Below, piece by piece: positions 16,703-25,257 of a DNA stretch of 64,000 bases. The notes beneath the pieces are model-generated. The model was not told the origin of the DNA and ran no database searches. It saw nothing but the letters and a program-made list of their open reading frames with translations. This stretch comes from Niastella vici (lineage in GTDB: Bacteria; Bacteroidota; Bacteroidia; Chitinophagales; Chitinophagaceae): contig NZ_LVYD01000046.1 of assembly GCF_002077945.1 (NCBI RefSeq), forward strand, positions 62,001-126,000, read 5' to 3'. Positions within the stretch are counted from its first letter, which is position 1; the number at the start of each line of letters is the position of its first letter. Position numbers and translations under genes: made by a program.

Positions 16703-17197
16703 ATGAAACACCTTATACTATTCTGCTCAATTTCATTATTGATGCATTGCGCATGCGCGCAATCTGTCCGCAAAACGCGTACAATAACAACCTCCATTTC
16801 AAAAAATGGCACCACTTCGGGTGATACCACATTTTTCACCTATCCAAATGGTACCCTGTTACGGTTTTTTAACAGGAATCTTCGGGCTGCCTTCGCAGAA
16901 GGAACAGGCGAATTGGAATTAGGGTCCTGTAACCTTTATATTATGATCGATACGGCCGGGAAAGTAACAAAAACCTGGTGCGACTCGGTAACCAATAAAA
17001 CTGTTGAGAAGGAAGTATTACGTGTGGCTGGTAAACTGGCAACAATGAAACCAACAACGATCAAAGGAAAGCCTGTTTTTACAATAGTAATGGCAACGGT
17101 AAATATGGAGCATGAAAACGAAAAAGAATCGTACAGGAAAGCAGATATCCTGGTTATAGTCTGGGACCCTGTTTATAAAAAAAGTACCGGCAGGTAG
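16703..17197 (+). CDS. Secreted hypothetical protein
   Basis: 164 residues from the ATG at 16703, which starts a good signal peptide (KHLILFCSISLLMHCACAQS); the in-frame codon at 16667 would place 12 polar residues in front. The mature region (VRKTRTITTSISKNGTTSGD, DLYIMIDTAGK-like NLYIMIDTAGKVTKTWCDSV) resembles TonB-C/energy-transducer-like domains of about 90 residues in its 'MIDTAGKV' strand, but the match is too weak to name. Exported protein of unknown role. Confidence 0.65.
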   Translation: MKHLILFCSISLLMHCACAQSVRKTRTITTSISKNGTTSGDTTFFTYPNGTLLRFFNRNLRAAFAEGTGELELGSCNLYIMIDTAGKVTKTWCDSVTNKTVEKEVLRVAGKLATMKPTTIKGKPVFTIVMATVNMEHENEKESYRKADILVIVWDPVYKKSTGR

Positions 17198-17276
17198 TTT
17201 TCCGGTTGCAAAACCATGTTAAAACGTAAAAAAAACGTTAACCGGAGGAACTAATTACCGGTTCCTGAACAGTTTA

Positions 17277-17284
17277 TAACTTTG
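17277..17284 (+). promoter_or_regulatory. Promoter -7 box upstream of the MORN-like gene
   Basis: TAACTTTG, an exact TAnnTTTG match. Transcription from ~17291 would give an 87-nt leader that contains an 18-codon open frame (17300-17356). Confidence 0.5.
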
Positions 17285-17377
17285 TAGTGCCGCCACCTTA
17301 TGGCAATGAAACGGCTTTTGTTGGCGTTATTATTGCGAATGGTAATAAGTTTTTAACCATTATCAAACCTGTTAAAG

Positions 17378-18025
17378 ATGCGACCGATATTATTTGTTTT
17401 CCTGCTGTTCTCCGTAAGCGGTTTTGCCCAATGGAAGGACTATAAACTCACTGCAAAGGGCGATACCCTGAACCGGATCGATAAACTGGGCAGGAAATGG
17501 GGACCCTGGAAACTGCATTATGACAATGTACGCGGTGAACCGGGCTATGAGGAGGAAGGCTGGTTCGAGAAGAACCGCAAGGAAGGGGAGTGGCGTTTGT
17601 TTTCGCTCCAGGGCGATCTGGTTGGTGTTGAATATTATAAATGGGGGTTGAAGGACAGCATTTGCCGGTATTACACCAGGGATGGGGAATTAAAACTGGA
17701 ACAAAGCTGGAAAGCCCTGAACCCCGACAAGGAATATGATACCCTGGAAATTGAAGACCCCGATAAATTCGATACCTACCGTACGGTGATCGTAAAGAAT
17801 GAAGGTGCGGCTATCAAACATGGGGTATGGAAATATTATGATCCTGCCAGCGGCCGGGTAATACGTTCAGAAGTTTATACACTCGGAAAACTGGAACAGG
17901 AAGCGAAAAGCACGCCAGTAGCAGAAAAGAAAGCGGTAGCCAAGCCGAAGGAAGTGCTTGATTTTGAAAAGAAGAATAGCGGTAAAAAGAAAGTGCGATA
18001 CAGGGATGGAAGTACGGGGGGGTGA
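17378..18025 (+). CDS. Secreted MORN-like repeat protein
   Basis: 215 aa with a signal peptide (ILFVFLLFSVSGFAQ). The mature part has repeated G-x-W-x-x-(Y/F) units (WGPWKLHYDN, GWFEKNRKEGEWRLFS, HGVWKYYDPASGRVIRSEVY), the MORN-like pattern found in YwqK-type proteins of Bacteroidota. A basic low-complexity tail rich in Lys, Ala and Glu ends the protein (EKKAVAKPKEVLDFEKK). MORN-like repeats form beta-hairpin sheets; no catalytic residues are visible, and function is unknown. Confidence 0.7.
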   Translation: MRPILFVFLLFSVSGFAQWKDYKLTAKGDTLNRIDKLGRKWGPWKLHYDNVRGEPGYEEEGWFEKNRKEGEWRLFSLQGDLVGVEYYKWGLKDSICRYYTRDGELKLEQSWKALNPDKEYDTLEIEDPDKFDTYRTVIVKNEGAAIKHGVWKYYDPASGRVIRSEVYTLGKLEQEAKSTPVAEKKAVAKPKEVLDFEKKNSGKKKVRYRDGSTGG

Positions 18026-18079
18026 CTGGGATAATGGGATTGATTGGGATATTGGGATTATTTGGATAAATGGGATAAG
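18022..18079. repeat. Degenerate TGGGATTA-type short tandem repeat
   Basis: Just after the MORN-like stop codon the + strand reads as five to six copies of a 9-14 nt unit with core TGGGATAATGGGATTGATT. Copies differ in length, so it is not coding. It may be another small dispersed intergenic repeat. Confidence 0.6.
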
Positions 18080-18138
18080 GATGAATTTGAACTGGAGACC
18101 ATAAACCAATTTTAACCTCAGGCAATTTTAAGCTTACT

Positions 18139-18179
18139 ATACAAAGGGCCATCCGCCAGCTGCGGATGGCCCTTTGTAT
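18139..18179. terminator. Long perfect hairpin after the MORN-like gene
   Basis: An 18-bp perfect stem (18139-18156 with 18162-18179) and a 5-nt loop, GC-rich core GGCCATCCGC. No T tract follows on the + strand, so it may act as an RNA-stabilising hairpin or a weak terminator. The remaining sequence 18180-18370 shows nothing I can identify. Confidence 0.6.
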
Positions 18180-18376
18180 GTAGGGTGCAAGTCCCAATTG
18201 AGCGTTACAGTAAGTTGTAAAAAAACATGTACAACCGGCTTTAATTGTATTAAATTAAAAACATATGTACGTGAATGTAAGCTGTAGAGCCAATTCTGAA
18301 GAGCAATAATTATACTCGGTAATTTTAATATGTGAAAATGTTTAATGTCATTTCTGCGCGGTTATGCCCCAAATCT

Positions 18377-18407
18377 GCACACTTATAGCTTAAAAGCGCA
18401 CACTTAT
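18377..18407. promoter_or_regulatory. Paired direct repeats upstream of the head-repeat cluster
   Basis: GCACACTTAT occurs at 18377-18386 and again at 18398-18407, start-to-start 21 bp, i.e. two DNA turns. The pair lies 43-73 bp upstream of the -7 box at 18450, a position suited to an activator binding one face of the helix. Confidence 0.5.
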
Positions 18408-18449
18408 CAGAAATGTTGAATAAATCGTTTTTAATATTTAAATATATTC

Positions 18450-18457
18450 TACTTTCG
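18450..18457 (+). promoter_or_regulatory. Promoter -7 box of the head-repeat cluster
   Basis: TACTTTCG, one base from TAnnTTTG and identical in its TTCG end to three other boxes in the window. The predicted transcript has a ~110-nt leader. Confidence 0.45.
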
Positions 18458-18574
18458 CCCCGACTAGCTGTACTGCACAAACGCATCCAGTTCCGTGAAA
18501 AGCCGGTATAAAACGAACATCCTCCATATTGTGGGATGCACTAATTAAAACCCCAACCAGTAAACCGGCATTGC

Positions 18575-20479
18575 ATGAGAAAGTTGTTACTTTCGCTTCT
18601 CTTTGTGCTTTTTATTTTGACTCAAACAATTGCACAAAACGATTTCAGAGTAAAATCCAGCACTATTGTACTCACCAATGGATCATCCCCGGCAGAATTA
18701 ATTATCGAGAACAGCACTAAGAATATCAAGGGCATATTGGTAAATCGCGGCAATGGCCAAACGGAATTCAGGCAGGCGCAGCGGATGAACGATAGCACCT
18801 TCGTGATTGGGTACGATACATTGACATTCAGGGGAACTGCTCAAAATTTGCAACAGGTCACCGATGCCGGCAAAACTACCACCCGATATATCAACGCCGA
18901 TAGCGGATATTATCAACGAGGCATTCCTTTACTGGTTGCTACAGATAGCATCCTGAAGCTGGGCTATCATGCCGGCGAATCGAATACTACCGGCGGTGGT
19001 AATACAGCTGTTGGTAACAGGGCTTTGCAAAATAATACTACCGGACGTAATAATACCGCCTTTGGATATCAGGTTTTGCAACTGAATACAACTGGGTCTG
19101 GTAATGTAGCCTCTGGTTGGCAAGCCATGGTGTATAATACTTCGGGCAGTGGTAATGTGGGCTTAGGGAGACAGGCATTAGGTGGCAACACTACAGGTGC
19201 AAACAATGTAGCCATTGGAATGGCTGCCCTGGGTGGCAACAGCACGGGGTCTGAGAATACTGCATTGGGATATTTGACCGCCGGATTTAATACCACAGGT
19301 AGTGGTATAACGGCTATAGGCAGAGAAGCGCTTGAATATAATACAACGGGAGTTTATAATACGGCTGTTGGGGCTTATTCGCTCTATACCAACGCAAGCG
19401 GAGGCAGGAATACGGCGGTTGGATTAGGTGCGGCTAAAACTACATATGGCAGCGATATTACGGCTGTAGGCTGCGGCGCCGTTAACTACTTTTCTGGTAA
19501 CGGAGGCCTGAATAGAAGTACCGCCATAGGATCGGGAGCATTAAGTGGTGGAGTAGGTGATCAGAATACGGCAGTTGGCGCAGGTGCAATAGGGCAATAT
19601 GGCGGACCCAATAATACAGCCGTTGGCGATTCTGCTTTAATAGCTGCAAGAAACTGGACTTACAATAATACTGTGCTTGGTAAAAACGCCGGTGCCAATA
19701 TTACCGGCGCTTATAATATTGCCATTGGTTACCGCGCCTATGTTGCGGATGCAAACGACAGCGCCCAGTTAAGTATAGGCAATCTTATTTATGGTACCGG
19801 GGTAAAAGGCACCGATACTACTGTTTCAAACGGTAGAATTGGGATAAAAACAAAAACGCCGGCTTATGAAATGGATGTAAATGGTAAACTGGGCGTGCGT
19901 TCTCTGGATAGTATATCAGATGCAGTAAATGTGCTGTGCCAGGACCCCGCTACCGGTGAAATAAAAAAAGCAGCTTTCGGCAAACCGCAATCATTTATAC
20001 AAACTGCTACCAATGTTATAAGCGGTACCAATGCGGAAACCACCATTATAAGCGGCGGAACAGGAAGCCTGGTGATTCCTGCGTCGGCATGGTTTGCCGG
20101 CAAATCGTTCCGGATTGTAGTGCGGGGCATCTATTCAACCAGCGCCACGAATGCGGCTAATCTTATATTTAAAATTAAACTGGGGAATACGGTTATAGCT
20201 CAAACTTCAGGGATCTTTCTCCGCCATGGCATAACTGATATACCCTATGAAATACGGGCCGAATTTACCTGCCGGTCAACAGGCGCTTCGGGTTCGGTAT
20301 TTGCCATGGGTTTAATTCGCAATGACGGCGAATACGTGAGTACGATCGATAATGGCACCAGTGCAGCCACCGTAGATCTATCGGTGAATCAAACGCTGAA
20401 TATAACAGCAACATTAAGTGACGCTGCTGCAGGCAATTCTTTATCGACCTATATAGTAACCATCGAAGCCATCAATTAG
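18575..20479 (+). CDS. Secreted YadA-head-like repeat protein, paralog 1
   Basis: 634 aa with a signal peptide (LLLSLLFVLFILTQTIAQ). Residues ~22-130 form a domain conserved in all three paralogs (DSTFVIGYDTLTF). Residues ~130-385 contain about 15 repeats of 14-18 residues of the form NTTGxxNTAxGxxAL, like the left-handed beta-roll heads of trimeric autotransporter adhesins. Then come LSIGNLIYGTG, GIKTKTPAYEMDVNGKLGVR and a ~130-residue C-terminal beta domain (WFAGKSFRIVVRG to IVTIEAIN). There is no YadA barrel anchor and no T9SS tail. Probably a trimeric surface fibre; first of three tandem copies. Confidence 0.75.
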   Translation: MRKLLLSLLFVLFILTQTIAQNDFRVKSSTIVLTNGSSPAELIIENSTKNIKGILVNRGNGQTEFRQAQRMNDSTFVIGYDTLTFRGTAQNLQQVTDAGKTTTRYINADSGYYQRGIPLLVATDSILKLGYHAGESNTTGGGNTAVGNRALQNNTTGRNNTAFGYQVLQLNTTGSGNVASGWQAMVYNTSGSGNVGLGRQALGGNTTGANNVAIGMAALGGNSTGSENTALGYLTAGFNTTGSGITAIGREALEYNTTGVYNTAVGAYSLYTNASGGRNTAVGLGAAKTTYGSDITAVGCGAVNYFSGNGGLNRSTAIGSGALSGGVGDQNTAVGAGAIGQYGGPNNTAVGDSALIAARNWTYNNTVLGKNAGANITGAYNIAIGYRAYVADANDSAQLSIGNLIYGTGVKGTDTTVSNGRIGIKTKTPAYEMDVNGKLGVRSLDSISDAVNVLCQDPATGEIKKAAFGKPQSFIQTATNVISGTNAETTIISGGTGSLVIPASAWFAGKSFRIVVRGIYSTSATNAANLIFKIKLGNTVIAQTSGIFLRHGITDIPYEIRAEFTCRSTGASGSVFAMGLIRNDGEYVSTIDNGTSAATVDLSVNQTLNITATLSDAAAGNSLSTYIVTIEAIN

Positions 20480-20517
20480 TATATTCCAAAACCTTTAACG
20501 CTAAACTGTAAACCGGC

Positions 20518-22419
20518 ATGAAAAAATTGTTCCTTCTCCTGATGGCATCCTGTACCATATGCACGGCCCTGGCTCAGCAATCCTTTTACCTGAAGGGCAA
20601 CAACGTTTATTTTACCAATGATGATTCACCGGCCGAACTGGTGCTTGAAAACAGCACAAAAACCGTAAAGGGTGTGTTGGTGAACACGGGCAATGGGAGC
20701 ACCACATTTAAACCGGTGGTAAAAATAAACGATTCAACGATCGTATTTGGTGCAGATACCTTAACCTTCAGAGGGGGCAGCGTCAGTTTGCAACAGACAA
20801 CTGATGCAGGAAATTCAACAACCAATTATATAAATGCAAACGGTGGTTATTATCAAAACAACACCCGGTTATTACATGCTACCGATAGCATGCTGAGTAT
20901 AGGTTATAACGCGGGCAAATCCAATACATCTGGTTACGGCAATACGGCAGTAGGTCATGGCGCCTTACAAAACAATACAACGGGTTACAGCAATACGGCA
21001 GTTGGCTATCATGGTTTACAACAAACTATTAATGGTGTTTCTAATGTTTCTATTGGCGCCAATAGTCTGCAGGCCAACACGTCGGGATATAGTAATATAG
21101 CTATTGGCGAATCAGCACTGGCTGCCAATACAACAAGTGGTGACAATGTAGCTATTGGCAGGGGAGCATTAGCCGCCATTACAACCGGAAGTTCCAGTGT
21201 TGCAATAGGTTATCTGGCAGGGGGTAATGCAACATATGGCAATATTGTTGCCATTGGCGCCAGAGCACTTCAAAACAATACGGGTTACGGTAATACGGCA
21301 GTTGGCTACCAATCGTTAAATGCAAATACTTCGGGAATCGGCAATACGGCTGCAGGCTATCGTGCTGGTGCTGTTTCAAATGGCAATAATAATATTTTTA
21401 TTGGTTATAATGCCGGTAGTGCGGCCGGTCAAACGGGGGTAGCTACCAATAACAATACAGCAGTGGGTTCAGGTGCATTAGGTACCGTTACCGGGTCGGG
21501 CAATACAGCTGTTGGGGCTTCGGCACTGGCGGCCGCCTGTGGTTCCAATAATATTGCGATTGGTGATTCTGCTCTGGTTCTTACAACAGGCTCGCAAAAT
21601 ACAGCCCTTGGTAAAAATGCAGGCGCTAACATAACGACCGGCAACAATAATTTAGCTATCGGGTACCGGGCATATGTACCCGTTGCTACCAATAATTATC
21701 AATTGAGCATTGGCAACCTGATTTATGGAACCGGTTTGGATGGTACAGTAAATACCATTTCAAACGGTAAGATCGGTATAAAAACAAAAGCACCGGTATA
21801 TGAAATGGATGTGAATGGTAAGCTGGGCGTACGTACGATTGACAGCGTGGCGAATGCCGTCAATGTATTGTGCCAGGACCCGGTTACCGGTGAAATAAAG
21901 AAAACGGCTGCTTTGAGCGTACCACAGACGTTTGTACAAACAGCTACTGTTACCGTGAGCGGTACAGATAATGAAACAACGCTGATCTCGTCGGGTACAG
22001 GCAATTTAACGATCCCTGCCGCTGCCTGGTTTGCAGGTAAATCGTTCAGGATCGTTGTACAGGGCGCCTATAGTACCGACGCCGACAACGCAGCCAGGTT
22101 AAAGTTTACCATAAGACTGGGCTCTGTGGTAATCGCTCAATCGGCCGGCATTTTTGCGGGTTATGGTAAAACTAATATGCCGTATGAATTACGGGCCGAA
22201 TGCATTTGCCGTTCAACCGGCGCTTCGGGTACCATTTATTCAACCGGTATAATGACCTACGACGACGCAGGGTACATTACCGCAGTAAACGACGGAACAG
22301 GCATCGCAACGGTTGATCTAACAGCCAGCCAAACCCTGAATATAACGGTAACGCTGAGTGATGATGCGGCAGGAAATGCAGTGTCGGCATTTATTGTTAC
22401 AATGGAAGCCATTAATTAA
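20518..22419 (+). CDS. Secreted YadA-head-like repeat protein, paralog 2
   Basis: 633 aa, same order of parts as paralog 1: signal peptide (FLLLMASCTICTALAQ), N-terminal domain, about 16 head-type repeats (NTAVGHGALQNNTTGYS, NTAVGYQSLNANTSG), the linker EMDVNGKLGVR and a C-terminal beta domain ending IVTMEAIN. The repeat region has diverged more than the two ends, as expected if the ends fold and trimerise while the shaft varies. Starts 38 nt after paralog 1, so one transcript is likely. Confidence 0.75.
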   Translation: MKKLFLLLMASCTICTALAQQSFYLKGNNVYFTNDDSPAELVLENSTKTVKGVLVNTGNGSTTFKPVVKINDSTIVFGADTLTFRGGSVSLQQTTDAGNSTTNYINANGGYYQNNTRLLHATDSMLSIGYNAGKSNTSGYGNTAVGHGALQNNTTGYSNTAVGYHGLQQTINGVSNVSIGANSLQANTSGYSNIAIGESALAANTTSGDNVAIGRGALAAITTGSSSVAIGYLAGGNATYGNIVAIGARALQNNTGYGNTAVGYQSLNANTSGIGNTAAGYRAGAVSNGNNNIFIGYNAGSAAGQTGVATNNNTAVGSGALGTVTGSGNTAVGASALAAACGSNNIAIGDSALVLTTGSQNTALGKNAGANITTGNNNLAIGYRAYVPVATNNYQLSIGNLIYGTGLDGTVNTISNGKIGIKTKAPVYEMDVNGKLGVRTIDSVANAVNVLCQDPVTGEIKKTAALSVPQTFVQTATVTVSGTDNETTLISSGTGNLTIPAAAWFAGKSFRIVVQGAYSTDADNAARLKFTIRLGSVVIAQSAGIFAGYGKTNMPYELRAECICRSTGASGTIYSTGIMTYDDAGYITAVNDGTGIATVDLTASQTLNITVTLSDDAAGNAVSAFIVTMEAIN

Positions 22420-22461
22420 TCAATGCAACAAAAACAACTCCTTACCGTAAACCGTCAATGT

Positions 22462-24339
22462 ATGAAGCAATTATTTCTTTTTGCGGTGATCCTGTTGAGT
22501 GCATTAACGCGCATGCAGGCACAAAATGATTTTACTATTAAAGCCGATAACGTAATAGTTACCAATGATGGCTCGCCGGCAGAATTAATTATAGCGAACG
22601 GTACAAAGAATATCAAGGGCCTGTTGGTGAATAAAGGCAATGGGCAAACCGAATTCAGACAAGCGCAAAAGCTGAACGATTCCACATTGGTATTTGGGAC
22701 CGATACATTCACTTTAAAAGGATCCGGTAAAGGCCTGCAGCAGGTAACCGACGCCGATAATACAACTACCCATTATATAAATGCCAATGGCGGCTATTAT
22801 CAAAGAGATACGCTGTTGCTGTACGGTACAGATAGTATAATTAAAGTAGGGTTCAATGCCGGAAAATTGAATACCTCGGAGATCAGAAATACGGTTATTG
22901 GTTATGAAGCTTTACAAAAAAACGTTTCCGGTTCAAGTAATACTGCCATAGGTTATCATGCTTTGCAGGTTGATTCAGGCTATTACAATATAGCCGTTGG
23001 TTATAATGCGTTAAATACGTCAAAGGGAAGTACCAATGTGGGCATTGGCGAAGGGGCAATGACAGAAAACACCACTGGTGGAAATAATATTGGTATTGGC
23101 AGACGGGCAGGAGGTACCGCCACAGGTTCATATAACGTAGCTGTGGGGCGTTTTGCACATGCTTCCGACAACGGCGTATCTATTGGCACCGATATAATGG
23201 CAGGAGGGGCACTGGGGATTAGCAATACAGCGGTAGGAAACAGAGCTTTGGGCGGCAACTCAGGGGATAGAAATACAGGGATTGGAGATCAGGCGTTTTA
23301 TACAGGTTCCGGAAGCGATAATACTGCGATTGGATATATTTCCGGGACTTTGTTAGAAGGCGGCCAAAATAACAGGAATACGATAGTAGGAGCATCGCCA
23401 GGAGGTGGCAGGTTTCTTACTGGCGTTACAGCTATTGGCGCTATTGCATATGCGGGAGGAGGGATTAATAATACCTATGTGGGCTATTTGGCTTCGAGCT
23501 ATACACATAACTCTGCCTATAACAATACGATTATTGGTAGTAATGCTGGCAAGAATATTCAATATGGGCTCAACAATCTCGCTATCGGTTATAGTGCCGA
23601 CGTGCCAAGCACAACCGATAGTTTCCAGCTCAGCATTGGAAACCTTATTTATGGAACCCGCATGGATGGTATCGAAAACACCATCTCGAATGGTAAGATC
23701 GGTATCAAAACAAAAACACCCGCTTACGAACTGGATGTAAACGGCAAACTGGGTGTGCGTTCAATGGATAGTATAACTACAGCCCCCAATGTGCTTTTGC
23801 AGGATCCCGCTTCTGGTGAAATTAAGAAAGCCGCTTTCGTTAAAAAGCAAACGTTTGCGCAAACAGCCACAGCCACTGTTACAGGTACCACAACCGAAAC
23901 TACGCTGATCGCAGCCGGCGCCGGAAGTCTTGCCATACCCGCTGCATCATGGTTTGCCGGAAAATCGTTCAGGGTGGTGGTGCGCGGTGTTTATTCAAGC
24001 AGCAGTTCGAACCCGGCCAACCTGATATTTAAAATAAAATTGGGTTCTACGGTTATTGCACAAACGTCGGGCATAGTAATTGGTTCCGGCAAAACCAATG
24101 TGCCGTATGAAGTAAGGGGAGAGGTAACCTGCCGCTCAACCGGCGCCTCCGGTACTGTTTTTTCAAGGGGCCTGGTGATCACCGACGAAGAATTGGTGGC
24201 CCGGCTCGACAATGACGCCAGTAGTACAACTGTTGATCTGGGGTCCAGTAAAACGCTGGATGTAACGGTCACTATGAGCAATAACGCGACAGGCAATTCC
24301 GTGTCGTCCTATATCGTAACGTTTGAAGCCATTAATTAA
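22462..24339 (+). CDS. Secreted YadA-head-like repeat protein, paralog 3
   Basis: 625 aa from ATG 22462; the in-frame ATG at 22423 would put 13 polar residues before the signal peptide (KQLFLFAVILLSALTRMQAQ) and is less likely. The spacing from paralog 2 then becomes 42 nt, matching the 38 nt between the first pair. Head repeats are more irregular here (NTVIGYEALQKNVSGSS, NTGIGDQAFYTGSGSD), and the C-terminal beta domain ends IVTFEAIN. 27 nt later the coiled-coil partner begins. Confidence 0.75.
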   Translation: MKQLFLFAVILLSALTRMQAQNDFTIKADNVIVTNDGSPAELIIANGTKNIKGLLVNKGNGQTEFRQAQKLNDSTLVFGTDTFTLKGSGKGLQQVTDADNTTTHYINANGGYYQRDTLLLYGTDSIIKVGFNAGKLNTSEIRNTVIGYEALQKNVSGSSNTAIGYHALQVDSGYYNIAVGYNALNTSKGSTNVGIGEGAMTENTTGGNNIGIGRRAGGTATGSYNVAVGRFAHASDNGVSIGTDIMAGGALGISNTAVGNRALGGNSGDRNTGIGDQAFYTGSGSDNTAIGYISGTLLEGGQNNRNTIVGASPGGGRFLTGVTAIGAIAYAGGGINNTYVGYLASSYTHNSAYNNTIIGSNAGKNIQYGLNNLAIGYSADVPSTTDSFQLSIGNLIYGTRMDGIENTISNGKIGIKTKTPAYELDVNGKLGVRSMDSITTAPNVLLQDPASGEIKKAAFVKKQTFAQTATATVTGTTTETTLIAAGAGSLAIPAASWFAGKSFRVVVRGVYSSSSSNPANLIFKIKLGSTVIAQTSGIVIGSGKTNVPYEVRGEVTCRSTGASGTVFSRGLVITDEELVARLDNDASSTTVDLGSSKTLDVTVTMSNNATGNSVSSYIVTFEAIN

Positions 24340-24366
24340 CAATAGAAAAACTATAAATAATAAGTT

Positions 24367-25158
24367 ATGCATAAAGTTTTTTTGATAGCTGCAGCCTGCG
24401 TGGTAGCCCTCTTTATCAGCATTGCCTGGAAAGGAACGGGTAATGCTGGTACAACCCCCAACGCTCCTTTTTCCGGTATTACACAAACCTGCCTTTCAAC
24501 GCATATCTATAACAATTGTGGCACGGCAGGGTACGTCACGTTTGGTTTTGGCGCAACTACAGGGGCTGGTACTTCTGCTGCAGATCCGCTCACCATACAG
24601 CAATCCAATATGTCGGTAGGTGTGAATGCTGCCAATCCACAGGCAAAGCTGCAAATAATTGGCGGTGGTTCAGATAATAATACCAGTTCTTTTCTGGTAA
24701 ATAATAGTGTCAATACAGAAATGTTCAGAATTCTGGATAATGGAAATATCGGCATTGGCATTAGCGCACCGCAATCGAAGCTGGGGGTGAATGGTACTAT
24801 CACCGCAAAAAAAGTAAAAGTAACCGAATCGGGATGGCCCGATTATGTATTTGATAAAAACTATGAATTGCCCAACCTGCAACAGGTGGAACAATACATA
24901 ACCCGTTATCATCATTTACCAGGTGTAGAGTCGGAAGAAGAAGTGACAAAGAACGGTGTTGATCTGGGCCATAATCAGGCAAACCTGCTCAAAAAGATTG
25001 AAGAGTTAACGTTGTATGTGATACAGCAGAATAAAGAGCTGGCGCAGCTGAAAAGCGAAAACAAGGTGTTGGCAACCCAGCAGTCCGCTTTGGAAAAACA
25101 ACAAAAGGAAATAGATGCATTGAAGGAAATCATCACCAGGTTGGCCGCAAAGAATTAA
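24367..25158 (+). CDS. Exported coiled-coil protein with tail-fibre-type C-terminal module
   Basis: 263 aa. An N-terminal hydrophobic segment (KVFLIAAACVVALFISIAWK) is followed by a short beta region with GIGISAPQSKLGVNGTITAK, then a module common at the ends of Bacteroidota fibre-like proteins (DYVFDKNYELPNLQQVEQYI, HHLPGVESEEEV) and a 60-residue coiled coil (ELTLYVIQQNKELAQL). That module usually ends long repeat proteins; here it is a separate small gene after three head-repeat proteins that lack it. It may trimerise them or assist their folding. A terminator follows. Confidence 0.7.
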   Translation: MHKVFLIAAACVVALFISIAWKGTGNAGTTPNAPFSGITQTCLSTHIYNNCGTAGYVTFGFGATTGAGTSAADPLTIQQSNMSVGVNAANPQAKLQIIGGGSDNNTSSFLVNNSVNTEMFRILDNGNIGIGISAPQSKLGVNGTITAKKVKVTESGWPDYVFDKNYELPNLQQVEQYITRYHHLPGVESEEEVTKNGVDLGHNQANLLKKIEELTLYVIQQNKELAQLKSENKVLATQQSALEKQQKEIDALKEIITRLAAKN

Positions 25159-25198
25159 CCTTAAAACAATACGGGTATTCAATAACACTCAAAATAAT

Positions 25199-25230
25199 AA
25201 GAGCCCTCTGCCAATTGGCGGAGGGCTCTT
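25199..25230. terminator. Bidirectional terminator, copy 1 of a duplicated hairpin
   Basis: 14-bp stem with one G-T pair (25199-25212 with 25217-25230) between convergent genes; T-rich on both exits. The same stem recurs at 27474-27505. Confidence 0.9.
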
Positions 25231-25257
25231 TCGTTTGTAAAGCTCGTTGTTAGTTTC

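Noticed and set aside
18180-18205. GGGTGCAAGTCCC resembles a conserved piece of bacterial group II introns
   Set aside because: Only about 13 bases match; no domain V, reverse transcriptase or splice-site context is present, so chance is likely.
18575-25158. Head-repeat proteins considered as prophage tail fibres
   Set aside because: No capsid, portal, terminase, tape-measure or integrase genes surround them, and each has a secretion signal, which phage fibres lack.
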